Assembly: GCA_026928255.1 (NCBI GenBank)
Contig: JAIXKJ010000003.1
Span: 66,836 to 130,835, forward strand
Source of the DNA: Anaerolineales bacterium
GTDB lineage: Bacteria > Chloroflexota > Anaerolineae > Anaerolineales > Villigracilaceae
DNA length: 64,000 nucleotides
Reading direction: 5' to 3'
The notes beneath the pieces were generated by a model. That model searched no databases. It was not told the DNA's origin and saw only the letters and a list, made by a program, of their open reading frames with translations. Below, in pieces: positions 39,618 through 48,191 of this stretch. How positions within the stretch are numbered: the stretch's first letter is position 1; each line of letters starts with the position of its first letter. A program made the position numbers and the translations under genes.

Positions 39618-41204
39618 TTAACCTCCAATGAAGTGGAAAAGGTGATGGTCAATGTCGCGCAGGGCTTTGTCAATTCTTGCGATTTCGATTTGCTTGTTGA
39701 CTGGCGAACGATTTTCTTTTTGGATGAGTTCGCGCGCGGCGATTAGTTCTTTGCGAAAGGCTTTGAGGATTTCTGTCGCCGCGTTTTTTTGCGGCGCGGA
39801 ATCTCGAATCTGCTGGCGGATGGCGGGGCTGAAAGAGATGGCGGGGTTGTCGTGTATGACTTTTGAGAGGCGCGTTACGTCGTTGTCTGAAAGCGAGCGG
39901 CTGTCTCTGCCGCTGTTGGCGCGTTCAAAACTGTTGACGATGACCGAGGCGACTAACTCGCGCAGTTCTTGCGTCTCTTGACGTTTGGCAAGGCGATTCA
40001 TTTGGCTGCGTCGTCGCGCGTTTTCGCGGCGCATTTCCCAGCCGCTCTTCAATTCTTTGAAAATTAATTCGGAGGGAAATTTCCAAGTGCCGATGTCAAT
40101 CCAATGAATGACGACGCCGAGTTGCGCGGCTTTTTCTTTGAATTCGGGGCTGTAAAATCGCGCGGTGATTTTAGAACGCGATTCAAAATTCGGCGGGTTG
40201 ACGACGCCCGCGCCGCTGGCGGCGGTCTGTTCGCCCGTCATCTCGAAGCGCAGCGTTTGATTTTCGGTTTCGCCTTCGTTCACGTCGTCCACTTCTTTAT
40301 AACTGACGGTGGCGAGCAATTCGCTCAACGTGTGCGACGAAATAATTTCCTCTAACTCGGCGGCGATGAGCGGAATGACGGTCGTGTCCCAAGGGAAAGA
40401 AACGCCGCTCGGTTTGGGCGCGGGATAAACGACGGCTTGATTGTAAACCAGCGCGCAAATGGCGCTTTCGTCGAGGTGATGCGGATTCGCGTCGGAGGCT
40501 TGCGCTTCGGGTTTGCGAAAAAGCCCGAAGAGAATTTCGACGTTGCGCGCTTCCAACGGGATGCCGTCTTTCGTGCGCGAGCGAACGGAGATCTTCGTCT
40601 TTTGGTCGCGCAAACTGACGATGGCAAACTGGCGTTGACCCGCTTCGTCCGACTCGCCAATTTCGCGCAGACGCGCAAAACTGCTCATCTTCCACGCCTT
40701 CTCTCGCGGATAAATAATTTCAGGCGAGCCGTCGGCGCGTTCCATCAGCGCGACGTTATCGAGATTAACTTGAATGAAGCCGGGACCGCCGACTTGAATC
40801 ACCGGCGATTCTTCGTCCTTTTCTGAAATCGTTCCGTCTTCGATGACAATCTTGCCGACGCCTTTTCCAAAAGCCACTTCTTGCAAAAAACTGTCGGCGA
40901 CGGTTTCGTCGTCCAACTCGTAAATGTCCGATAAATAATCGGCGGCTTTATAACGCGCGACTTTTTGCGAAACTTCAAAGAGCGGAATATAAACGACAAG
41001 GCTTAATACGAGGACGGTCAAACGTTGAACGACGGTTTGCGCGAGGAAAAAAAAAGGGACGAGCGTCAACCCGCCTAATAGCGCGCAAACGATGATGCGC
41101 GCATACTTTCGCATGGCAACGCGAAAAGCCGTTCCCGCGTCGTCCAGCGCAAAGAGGCGCGGAATGGCTTCTTCGCCGCGGCGGCGAATGTCGCCCGCGT
41201 TCAC
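39618..41204 (-). CDS. SPFH-like membrane protein 2
   Basis: A 528-residue protein. The GTG at 41204 overlaps the upstream stop (GTGA) and has GGAGGAA 4 nt before it. Two membrane helices (about 38-80) are followed by a band-7/SPFH-like beta region (about 130-250; VGGPGFIQVNLDNVALMER, KISVRSRTKDGIPLEARNVE) and a long helical region (about 340-528) with charged coiled-coil character. It is paralogous in layout to the gene upstream. SPFH proteins assemble into large membrane-bound cages or microdomains. Exact role unknown. Confidence 0.72.
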   Translation of the reverse strand: MNAGDIRRRGEEAIPRLFALDDAGTAFRVAMRKYARIIVCALLGGLTLVPFFFLAQTVVQRLTVLVLSLVVYIPLFEVSQKVARYKAADYLSDIYELDDETVADSFLQEVAFGKGVGKIVIEDGTISEKDEESPVIQVGGPGFIQVNLDNVALMERADGSPEIIYPREKAWKMSSFARLREIGESDEAGQRQFAIVSLRDQKTKISVRSRTKDGIPLEARNVEILFGLFRKPEAQASDANPHHLDESAICALVYNQAVVYPAPKPSGVSFPWDTTVIPLIAAELEEIISSHTLSELLATVSYKEVDDVNEGETENQTLRFEMTGEQTAASGAGVVNPPNFESRSKITARFYSPEFKEKAAQLGVVIHWIDIGTWKFPSELIFKELKSGWEMRRENARRRSQMNRLAKRQETQELRELVASVIVNSFERANSGRDSRSLSDNDVTRLSKVIHDNPAISFSPAIRQQIRDSAPQKNAATEILKAFRKELIAARELIQKENRSPVNKQIEIARIDKALRDIDHHLFHFIGG

Positions 41205-42610
41205 GCTTCCTCCGTTTCGCTTTGCGCGGCAAGGTCGAGTTGACCGACCAAAAGCCACTTCCACACTTCGTCTAATTTTTTCATGTCCGATTCGAGCAAT
41301 TTGTTGGCGCGGCTTTCGTTCAACAGCGCTTCTTTGACGGGTTCGATGAGCGCTTGCAAAGTCGCGTAGGCGTCCGCTGGGGGTGTGATGGGGTTGTCAA
41401 ATTTTTGCGAAGCGAGACGCGCAAAATACTTTACGGCTTCGCCGTGCGCGGCGGTCTCAATTAAGTTTTCGCGCTCGTCGAGCAGTTCCGCTTCGCGGTT
41501 GGCGATTTTGCCCCACTCGTTTTGCCAATTTTTGACGATCTGTTCTTCGATCGGCGCTTCCAACGCCGCGTTGTGAATGCGGATTTCCAACGCCTCTAAC
41601 CCGCGTTCGGTCAACTGGCGATATTCAAGGCTGGGAAGCGCTTCGCCGGTGGGAAGTCCCGTGTCGTCGAGGGCGACGACGTCGGCGCGTTTCAACCGAC
41701 GGTTAATCATCTCTTCGATAGTTTTTAATCCGCTGACGCCTTCGGCGGGGAAGAGGTCTTCGAGCCTAAATTTTCGCGCGTACTCGCGCCATAAATTCGC
41801 CACAAGCGAAGCGGGCAGATAACGCCATTCCAAGCGCGAACGGTCGTCGTCCAATTCCATCACTTCGCGGGTAACGGCGTTCAACACCGCTTGCGCGTTA
41901 TACCCGTAATGCGAGACGACCCCGCTTTCCGATTCGATTTTTGTCTGCGGGCGTTGCACGCGAAATTTGATGCTGATGGTGGGGGAGATTTCAAAACCGT
42001 CGCGGGTTTGACCGGCGGTTTGCTGTCGGCGTTTTTGCGCTTCGGCGTATTTCGACGAGTCGGCGGATTCAGAGCGCAGGATGGATTGGTCGCCGACCAA
42101 CGGCCCGATGAAATGCCATTGGACACGCAAGTCCACGCCTTCGTCGCGGGCGATGCGCTCGCTCCCTTTGGTGAAGTGGACTCCCGGCCCGACCGCGCCG
42201 AGAATTTGCGTTTCGGTTTGCATGACGACGGCGCTGGCGCTGTCCAAGACGATGACGCCCGCCCCTTTTTTCTTCGCCTCGTCTTCGTGCATGATGACGC
42301 GCCCGTTTTTGACGAAGAGAATCGGTCCGCGGTCGCCCGCAAAATCGCGCACGCGCTGATAAATCTGCTGTCTATTTTTGGGCGTGTGAATCGGGAGGAC
42401 GAACTGCGCGAAAAAGTAGGTTAATTTGTCGGCGAGGAAACGCGCCGCAAAAATATTAATCCCTAAAATTATGGCGGCGACGACGAGCGCGACGACGGAG
42501 TATTTGAACCCAATCGCCAATAAAACGCCGTGAAAGAGGACGGTCGCTCCGACGATGGCTCCGATGGGCGTTTGTAGAAAATCGCCGATTTTGTTGAAGA
42601 GTTCTCTCAT
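41201..42610 (-). CDS. SPFH-like membrane protein 1
   Basis: A 469-residue protein with two N-terminal membrane helices (about 15-60), then a PHB/SPFH-like region (about 95-240; GPILFVKNGRVIM, AVGPGVHFTKGSERIARDEGVDLRVQWHF) and a helical C-terminal half with charged coiled-coil stretches (about 330-440). It is the first gene of a three-gene operon with SPFH-like protein 2 and psuG. I assign SPFH from motif style (GPGVHF, then a beta-rich segment), not from a search. Confidence 0.72.
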   Translation of the reverse strand: MRELFNKIGDFLQTPIGAIVGATVLFHGVLLAIGFKYSVVALVVAAIILGINIFAARFLADKLTYFFAQFVLPIHTPKNRQQIYQRVRDFAGDRGPILFVKNGRVIMHEDEAKKKGAGVIVLDSASAVVMQTETQILGAVGPGVHFTKGSERIARDEGVDLRVQWHFIGPLVGDQSILRSESADSSKYAEAQKRRQQTAGQTRDGFEISPTISIKFRVQRPQTKIESESGVVSHYGYNAQAVLNAVTREVMELDDDRSRLEWRYLPASLVANLWREYARKFRLEDLFPAEGVSGLKTIEEMINRRLKRADVVALDDTGLPTGEALPSLEYRQLTERGLEALEIRIHNAALEAPIEEQIVKNWQNEWGKIANREAELLDERENLIETAAHGEAVKYFARLASQKFDNPITPPADAYATLQALIEPVKEALLNESRANKLLESDMKKLDEVWKWLLVGQLDLAAQSETEEA

Positions 42611-42897
42611 GTTTAATTAACGATTTTATATCAAAATTAGCGCGTTTTGATGAGAGAAGTATATCAGCATGATTAGAATTTTTGCGCCTTTTTAACGTCT
42701 TTATAAGCATTGTAGAACGCGAGTTAATAAAAATGAAAGGCGTTTTTAGCGGTCTATTCATCTTTTTTAGAAATAAAAGTGTAAAATAGACGTGTATTCT
42801 TAAACATTTTCGCAACGACGCGACGATTTGGTGTTAAATAAAAATATTGCTCTACGCAGGTTTGCCGAGAGCGGAACTCTCTTTCACAGGAGTAGAA

Positions 42898-43125
42898 ATG
42901 TTATCAAACGATATAAAACCATGGTTTCGGGACGATCTCGCTAGAACGTTAATGAGCATCTATTTTGCGTCCGCCGCCAACGGCGCCGCCCAAGCCAAAA
43001 CGGACGAAAATTATCAAGTCGGGTTTGCCGCCGCCTTGTCTAGCGTTGCCCTAGCGGTGGGCGTCAACCCCGAAACTTTCCTCCGCCCGGAAGACCTTCA
43101 ACGGTTAAGAAGTTCCGCTCGCTAG
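42898..43125 (+). CDS. 75-residue protein, unknown function
   Basis: A small protein starting MLSNDIKPWFRDDLARTLMS at an ATG with AGGAG 6 nt upstream. It is probably helical and soluble, without Cys or membrane segments, ending with PEDLQRLRSSAR. It stands alone between two minus-strand SPFH genes and is convergent with the second. I do not recognise the family. The 287 nt upstream are AT-rich and contain no gene; no clear promoter was found. Confidence 0.65.
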   Translation: MLSNDIKPWFRDDLARTLMSIYFASAANGAAQAKTDENYQVGFAAALSSVALAVGVNPETFLRPEDLQRLRSSAR

Positions 43126-43144
43126 TTTGATTTCCAAATTTAGG

Positions 43145-44398
43145 TTATGAATTTAGACCGGGCGGCGGAATAGTCGGCGGGGTTTTTGAGTCTCCCGAAT
43201 CGCTATTATTGTCTGAATCGTCATTGTCGGAAGGGATTTTTTTCGCAATATCTTTTAGGAAATTAACGAACTCCATGGGGATTACAAATTTTGTCGAATT
43301 TCCAACGCTGATTTTTTCCAACGTGTCTAAATATTTTAAAAGAGTCGCTGACGGGCTTCGCGCCATAATCTCGCTGAGGGTTAACAAATTCCTCAGTAAT
43401 TCCTGTCTTTTGCTTTCCATAATTTCGTAGGCTTCGCTTTCGAGGATGGCTTTGCGCCTATTTGCAAGCCCTTCTTTTATCAAATCTGGCGGGTCAAGTT
43501 TGTTTAATACAATTTGATTAATTTGAACGCCCCATTCGGCGACACGCCGAGTAATCCTCGTTTCTGCCATCTTTTCTATGATCTCGCGGTTTCTTTGCGC
43601 GTCGTCCAACGTGTATTCGGAAACGGAAATGCATAATAAAACTTCGGCTTCGCGCGCGATAGAATCCGGAACGTTCGCCTTTTTCGTCAGATAAAGGGTG
43701 GCGTCTATGATTTCCCAAACGACGTGCAGGGAGGCAAGAAGCGTCAGATTGTCGCGGGTGGCGCATTTCCGATCGATGATGTCAGTAACTTGTTCTCTCA
43801 TGTCCACTTCTTTGACGCGGTAAAATGGATGGAAAAAGAGGACGTGTCCCGGACCTTTTTCGTGGTAAGGTTTTCCATTGCTGAAGAGGACAATGCGTTC
43901 TTCTGACATAAGGTGGCGATAAGAATATTTGACGTAAAAGAACGCCAAAGCCAGCGCCGCCAGCCAAGCGAGGATTTGAAAGAGGAGTTCGACAGGGGGC
44001 AACAGACGATAATGAATATAAAGCGTCAACGCGGCGGCTAACAGCGCCAGAAGCATTAACGGGAGAAACCAAATTAACGCTTCTCTCCGATTCTTAAAAG
44101 AAAACGGAAGCTTTTTTATAAACTCGTCAGGGTCGAACGACTCTTCTTCCATTTCGGCGGAGATGCCGTTTTTTAAGAGATGTTCGATTCCGAGAACGTC
44201 AATGACGAATTTCCCTTTGGGCAATCTCTTAACATAGTTTTTCTTAAGCAACGTATTTTTTAGCGCATCCCATACCTTATCTACGCTATATTTTGAGGAT
44301 TCGGAAAGTTCGTAAACCGTTAATCTATGTCCGCCGGAAAACAGCAACAGAACGTGAAAGGCGATTGGGTCGAGTTGGTTTGAGTCAGAGTTTTGCAT
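43145..44398 (-). CDS. SPFH/band 7 protein with N-terminal winged-helix-like region
   Basis: A 417-residue protein. The ATG at 44398 follows GAGGA; a TTG further up is less likely. Residues about 8-75 look like a winged helix (GGHRLTVYELSESSKYSVDKVWDALKN). Two membrane helices (about 105-160) follow. The SPFH domain is at about 165-330 (GKPYHEKGPGHVLFFHPFYRVKEVDMREQV, then RRVAEWGVQINQIVLNKLDPPDLI) and is stomatin-like. The end is Asn/Asp/Ser-rich and then Pro-rich. It is probably an oligomeric membrane scaffold. A promoter with TTGAAT and TATACT lies upstream. Confidence 0.85.
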   Translation of the reverse strand: MQNSDSNQLDPIAFHVLLLFSGGHRLTVYELSESSKYSVDKVWDALKNTLLKKNYVKRLPKGKFVIDVLGIEHLLKNGISAEMEEESFDPDEFIKKLPFSFKNRREALIWFLPLMLLALLAAALTLYIHYRLLPPVELLFQILAWLAALALAFFYVKYSYRHLMSEERIVLFSNGKPYHEKGPGHVLFFHPFYRVKEVDMREQVTDIIDRKCATRDNLTLLASLHVVWEIIDATLYLTKKANVPDSIAREAEVLLCISVSEYTLDDAQRNREIIEKMAETRITRRVAEWGVQINQIVLNKLDPPDLIKEGLANRRKAILESEAYEIMESKRQELLRNLLTLSEIMARSPSATLLKYLDTLEKISVGNSTKFVIPMEFVNFLKDIAKKIPSDNDDSDNNSDSGDSKTPPTIPPPGLNS

Positions 44399-44447
44399 AG
44401 CGTCCTCGTTGATAAGTTGCGAATGATGGGACAATGCGGCTTAAGGT

Positions 44448-44506
44448 TTGTCAATACCGCCCAAGTGAATTATCCTTAGTATATAGGAATTAAGCGGAGT
44501 ATTCAA
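44448..44506. promoter_or_regulatory. Overlapping divergent promoters (PHP gene and SPFH gene)
   Basis: Plus strand: TTGTCA (44448-44453), 17 nt, TATCCT (44471-44476), giving a leader of about 46 nt to the PHP gene. Minus strand: TTGAAT (44506-44501), 17 nt, TATACT (44483-44478), for the SPFH gene. The two -10 boxes are 1 nt apart, so the two polymerases would exclude each other. Confidence 0.75.
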
Positions 44507-44528
44507 GGCTTAATGATAAGGAATTTTT

Positions 44529-45188
44529 ATGACGTTGATTTTGGAATTTCATTGCCATACCTATGCCTCCAAAGATTCGTTGACGCGCCCGGCGGATTTA
44601 ATTCGCGCGGCGCGCAGACGAGGGCTAGACCGACTGGTCGTTACCGACCACAACTCCATTCGCGGCGCGTTAGAAGCGCAAGCGCTAGACGCGGAATTAA
44701 TCATCGTCGGCGAGGAGATTATGACGACGAAGGGCGAAATCCTCGCGGCGTATGTAACGGAGGAAATTCCGGCGGGCTTGAGTCCGCGAGAGACGATTGA
44801 GCGATTAAGGGCGCAAGGCGCGTTCGTCAGCGTTTCGCACCCCTTTGACGCGCTTCGCTCGGGCGGATGGAAAGAGGCGGACTTGTTGGAGATCGTCCCT
44901 TTTGTGGATGCAATCGAAGTGTTTAACTCGCGCTGTATAGACCCGCGTTTTAACCGTCAGGCGCAAGAGTTCGCCGAAAAATATAATCTGCCCGGCACCG
45001 TCGGCTCGGACGCGCATGGGATTGTCGAGGTGGGGCGATCCGTTTTATTGTTAGATGCGTTTGACGGCGCGGAAGGGTTGCGAAAAGTCATTCGCGGCGC
45101 GAAATTCCAAACGACATTGTCGCCGTGGACGGTTCGTCTCATTTCGCGTTACGCTTCCGTTCGCAAGCGCTTTATGGCGAAGGCGTAA
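44529..45188 (+). CDS. PHP-domain phosphoesterase
   Basis: A 219-residue metal-dependent hydrolase of the PHP family. It has EFHCHTYASKDSLTRP (HxH, about 6-21), VVTDHNSIRGA, VGEEIMTTKGE, SHPFD and GSDAHGIVEVG, the set of metal-binding motifs. Members release phosphate from nucleotides or other small molecules; the substrate is unknown. AAGGAA is the SD. The 3' end overlaps the convergent SCO gene by 17 nt. Confidence 0.92.
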   Translation: MTLILEFHCHTYASKDSLTRPADLIRAARRRGLDRLVVTDHNSIRGALEAQALDAELIIVGEEIMTTKGEILAAYVTEEIPAGLSPRETIERLRAQGAFVSVSHPFDALRSGGWKEADLLEIVPFVDAIEVFNSRCIDPRFNRQAQEFAEKYNLPGTVGSDAHGIVEVGRSVLLLDAFDGAEGLRKVIRGAKFQTTLSPWTVRLISRYASVRKRFMAKA

Positions 45189-46236
45189 CCGTCGAGAAGG
45201 GGGCGATGGGCGCGGCGGGCGTTTTGGTAGGCGCGGGCGTGAGAGTCATAAAACCGTGTTGATAGTTGAGTTCGTTAATGTCCCATTTGCTTTGAATGTA
45301 AGCGAAAATAAATTCCATTTCCCAGTCGGCGAGTTTGGATTTGAAAGCGGGCATGTGAATGGGCTTGTCGAGGTTGCGCCCGTTTTGGATTGTGGCAAAG
45401 ATGTCGTTGCGCGAAATTTTCCAAGCGTTGCCGCTTCCGTCCAGCGGCGGCGCGAGATGCGAGCCGTCCGCTAATTCGGTTTGCCATTGCGGGTTGCCTG
45501 CCAAGTCGAGACCATGACATTGGGCGCAGTGATGTTCGTATAGCCACTGTCCGCTTTGAACGTGGGCGGGCGCGAGGGTTACGGCGCAGACGACTGGCGT
45601 GTAGGTGGGTCCCGCCAAAATTTTTGCGCTGACGGGGATGCCCTCTTTGAGCAGATGACGCAAATCTTCGCCGATATCGGCGGAGGGCGCGCCGTGCGCC
45701 CAACTCATCACATAGTAGCCGTCGCGGTCGAGCGCCATCGTAAATGCGGAATGGCTGACGCTGTACGCGCCGTTTTCGTCGGGCGGCTCGATGGAGTAGG
45801 TTACGCCGAAGGCGTCGGTCATCCAATCAATTTCTTCGCGGGTGCCGGTCGCGCCGATGAAGTTGTCTTGAAATAATTTGACGTAACGCCCCAGCGTTTC
45901 GGGCGTGTCTCGCGCGGGGTCGACGGAAATAAAAATCACTTGCACTTGCGCCGCTTCTTCGGGCGTTAAACTGGCGAGCGCCAACTTGATGTCCGCCATC
46001 GCGGTGGGGCAGACGTCGGGGCAAGAGGTGTAGCCGAAATAAAGCAAAACGACTTTGCCTTGAAAATCGTCCAAGCGGACGGGACCCTTGACGGAGCGCA
46101 ACATAATCTGCGGCGCTTTAATTGGCGACGATAAAATCGAACCTTTGAATTGATAGGTTTGAGAGAAAAGGTAACTCGCCGCGAGCGCCGCAAAAAGGAG
46201 CAAAACCCCAGCGAGGATTAAGATTCCGCGTTTCAT
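45172..46236 (-). CDS. SCO1/SenC copper protein fused to a cytochrome c domain
   Basis: A 354-residue membrane-anchored protein (helix 4-25). The SCO thioredoxin-like domain (about 40-205) has the copper ligands Cys72, Cys76 (SCPDVCPTAM) and His162 (SHSAF), and it matures cytochrome oxidase CuA sites. The C-terminal domain (about 225-325) binds one heme through CAQCH (237-241), with Met295 (IHMPAF) as likely sixth ligand. A PT-rich tail follows. Fusion of both domains suggests coupled electron and copper transfer to an oxidase not in this window. Confidence 0.93.
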   Translation of the reverse strand: MKRGILILAGVLLLFAALAASYLFSQTYQFKGSILSSPIKAPQIMLRSVKGPVRLDDFQGKVVLLYFGYTSCPDVCPTAMADIKLALASLTPEEAAQVQVIFISVDPARDTPETLGRYVKLFQDNFIGATGTREEIDWMTDAFGVTYSIEPPDENGAYSVSHSAFTMALDRDGYYVMSWAHGAPSADIGEDLRHLLKEGIPVSAKILAGPTYTPVVCAVTLAPAHVQSGQWLYEHHCAQCHGLDLAGNPQWQTELADGSHLAPPLDGSGNAWKISRNDIFATIQNGRNLDKPIHMPAFKSKLADWEMEFIFAYIQSKWDINELNYQHGFMTLTPAPTKTPAAPIAPFSTVTPSP

Positions 46237-46340
46237 GCTTTGGTTTATACCTGCGGCGCGGATTTTTTTCTTTGCGCTGGCGCAACCTTAACAAACCGGA
46301 GATGAACGGGGATAAACGGGGATGAGCAAGGATGCAAGAT

Positions 46341-46376
46341 AAAAGAAGCCTTCCGATTTTCTGGAAGGCTTCTTTT
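46341..46376. terminator. Terminator after the aldehyde dehydrogenase gene
   Basis: 14-bp arms AAAAGAAGCCTTCC (46341-46354) / GGAAGGCTTCTTTT (46363-46376) around GATTTTCT. On the minus strand it follows the gene by 6 nt and ends in a T-tract. Confidence 0.88.
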
Positions 46377-46382
46377 TACAAA

Positions 46383-48032
46383 CTACTTCTTTTTCTTCGT
46401 CGCCGCTTTCTTGACGACTTTCTTTACGGCTTTCTTGACGACTTTCTTCGCCGCTTCTTTTTTCACGGACGTGTGAATTTGCTCGTGCATGTAAAGCGGA
46501 AGGTAGTAATGTCCGCCCGCGTTCTTTCCGCTGGAGCCGGAGCCTTTCCAGCCGCCGAAGGGTTGGAAGCCGGGCCAAGCGCCAGTGGACGCGCCTTGCG
46601 GACGGTTGGCGTAGGTTACGCCCGCTTGAATGTTGTCGAAAAACCATTGCGTCTCGCGTTGCGAGCCGTAGAAGCCGGCCGTCAAACCGTAGCCGACGCT
46701 GTTGGCGACGCTCATGGCTTGATCGAGATTTTGCACCTTGCCGATGGTGGCGATGGGCAGGAACATTTCGTGTTTCCACAAGCGATGCTCGAAGGGCAAA
46801 TCGGTTACGAAGGTGTTTTCGCAGAAGTAGCCTTTGTCAAACAGACCGCCGACTTTGACGTTGCCGCCTGTGAGGAAGTTGCCGCCGCCTTGATTGATCT
46901 CTTCGGCGAAGTTCTTGAAATCGTTATACGAGTTGCGGTTGATGACCGGCCCGTTGTAGGCGGCGCGGTCGGTCGGGTCGCCGATGGCTAAACTTTCGGT
47001 CATCGATTTAAGGCGGGCGATTAATTCGTCGTACACGGGTTCTTCCACCAGCACGCGAGAGGCGGCGGAGCATTTCTGCCCTTGCAAGCCAAACGCCGAG
47101 CGGACGATGCCCGTCGCGGCGGCGTCTAAATCCGCGTTGCGCGAAACGATGGCGGGATTCTTTCCGCCGAGTTCGAGGATGATCGGGCGCACATAATCGC
47201 GTTGGGCGTAGTCGCGGTATAACTTCATGCCGACGTCGAAAGAGCCGGTGAAGGTTACGCCGTCCACATGCGGGCTGTCCACGAGGGCTTGACCGAGCGT
47301 GGAGCCCGGGCCGGTGACGAAGTTGACGACGCCGTCGGGGAGACCCGCGTCGCGGAAGCAATCCACTAACAGGCGGACGATCCACGCCGTGTCGCTGGCG
47401 GGTTTGATGACCAACGTGTTGCCCGCGACGAGCGCCGCGCCTGCAGGTCCGCCAGTCAGCGCGTGGGGGAAGTTGAAGGGCGAAATCACCAGCCAGACGC
47501 CGTAAGGACGAAGCACGGACGTGTTGCGCGAATCATAGCCGACCAGCGGGTCGCGTCCCATTTCGACGACGTAGCCTTCGTTGTCTTCCATTTGTTGGCA
47601 GGCGTAGTAGATGAGGTCGGCGGTCTCTTGCACGTCGCCCATAGATTCCATGCGATTCTTCCCGACTTCCATCGCCATCGCCGCGCCGAGGTCAAAGATG
47701 CGTTTTTCGATGAGCGCCGCCGCTTTGCGGAGCAGACGCACGCGAGTCTTCCACGGCGTGTGACTCCAAGCGGGGAAGGCGGCGCGCGCCGCGTCAATCG
47801 CCATCTGCGCGTGTTGCGCGTTTCCTTTTTGCATGACGGCGAGCGCCCATTCGGTGTTGATGGGCGAGTAGTCCGTAAACTTTTCGTCGGCGTAAACTTC
47901 TTTGCCGTTGATGAACATGCCATATTCTTTGCCCATCGTGTTTTTGAGTTGCGCGACGGCTTTGTCAAAGCCGAGATGCAACGCTTCGGGCGGATTGAAC
48001 ATGGTGGCGTACGTAAGTTTGAAATTTGCCAT
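46383..48032 (-). CDS. Aldehyde dehydrogenase, RocA/PruA-like, with Lys-rich tail
   Basis: A 549-residue enzyme. The ATG at 48032 follows AAGGAG. It resembles L-glutamate gamma-semialdehyde (1-pyrroline-5-carboxylate) dehydrogenases (FKLTYATMFNPPEALH start). Active-site residues are Asn187 (PFNFP), Glu287 (LELGGKN) and Cys321 (GQKCSAASR). Residues about 523-549 form a tail of KKVVKKAVKKVVKK type ending in KKKK, like histone H1 or Chloroflexota HU tails, which the family normally lacks. A strong promoter with 17-nt spacing precedes it. It probably completes proline or arginine breakdown to glutamate. Confidence 0.92.
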   Translation of the reverse strand: MANFKLTYATMFNPPEALHLGFDKAVAQLKNTMGKEYGMFINGKEVYADEKFTDYSPINTEWALAVMQKGNAQHAQMAIDAARAAFPAWSHTPWKTRVRLLRKAAALIEKRIFDLGAAMAMEVGKNRMESMGDVQETADLIYYACQQMEDNEGYVVEMGRDPLVGYDSRNTSVLRPYGVWLVISPFNFPHALTGGPAGAALVAGNTLVIKPASDTAWIVRLLVDCFRDAGLPDGVVNFVTGPGSTLGQALVDSPHVDGVTFTGSFDVGMKLYRDYAQRDYVRPIILELGGKNPAIVSRNADLDAAATGIVRSAFGLQGQKCSAASRVLVEEPVYDELIARLKSMTESLAIGDPTDRAAYNGPVINRNSYNDFKNFAEEINQGGGNFLTGGNVKVGGLFDKGYFCENTFVTDLPFEHRLWKHEMFLPIATIGKVQNLDQAMSVANSVGYGLTAGFYGSQRETQWFFDNIQAGVTYANRPQGASTGAWPGFQPFGGWKGSGSSGKNAGGHYYLPLYMHEQIHTSVKKEAAKKVVKKAVKKVVKKAATKKKK

Positions 48033-48073
48033 AGGAATTCTCCTTGTTAAGTTATGGAACAAAATGCGAGTTA

Positions 48074-48102
48074 AGTATAGCGTAGGATGAAGTCATCGTC
48101 AA
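48074..48102 (-). promoter_or_regulatory. Promoter of the aldehyde dehydrogenase gene
   Basis: On the minus strand: TTGACG (48102-48097), 17 nt, TATACT (48079-48074), with a leader of about 35 nt to the ATG. A perfect palindrome (48109-48140) lies 6 nt upstream of the -35 and might bind a regulator or be a repeat. Confidence 0.85.
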
Positions 48103-48108
48103 AAGAAG

Positions 48109-48140
48109 AAATATCCGAAGTCTTAAGACTTCGGATATTT
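48109..48140. repeat. 32-bp perfect palindrome, TCCGAAG core
   Basis: Arms AAATATCCGAAGTCTT and complement meet without a loop (16 + 16). The core CCGAAG is shared with the palindromes at 4178 and 36992. It lies upstream of the aldehyde dehydrogenase promoter. Confidence 0.85.
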
Positions 48141-48191
48141 AACTCGCGCGGGGTTTTCTAGAAACTATGTTCCGTTTCGGCTGACTTCCGC

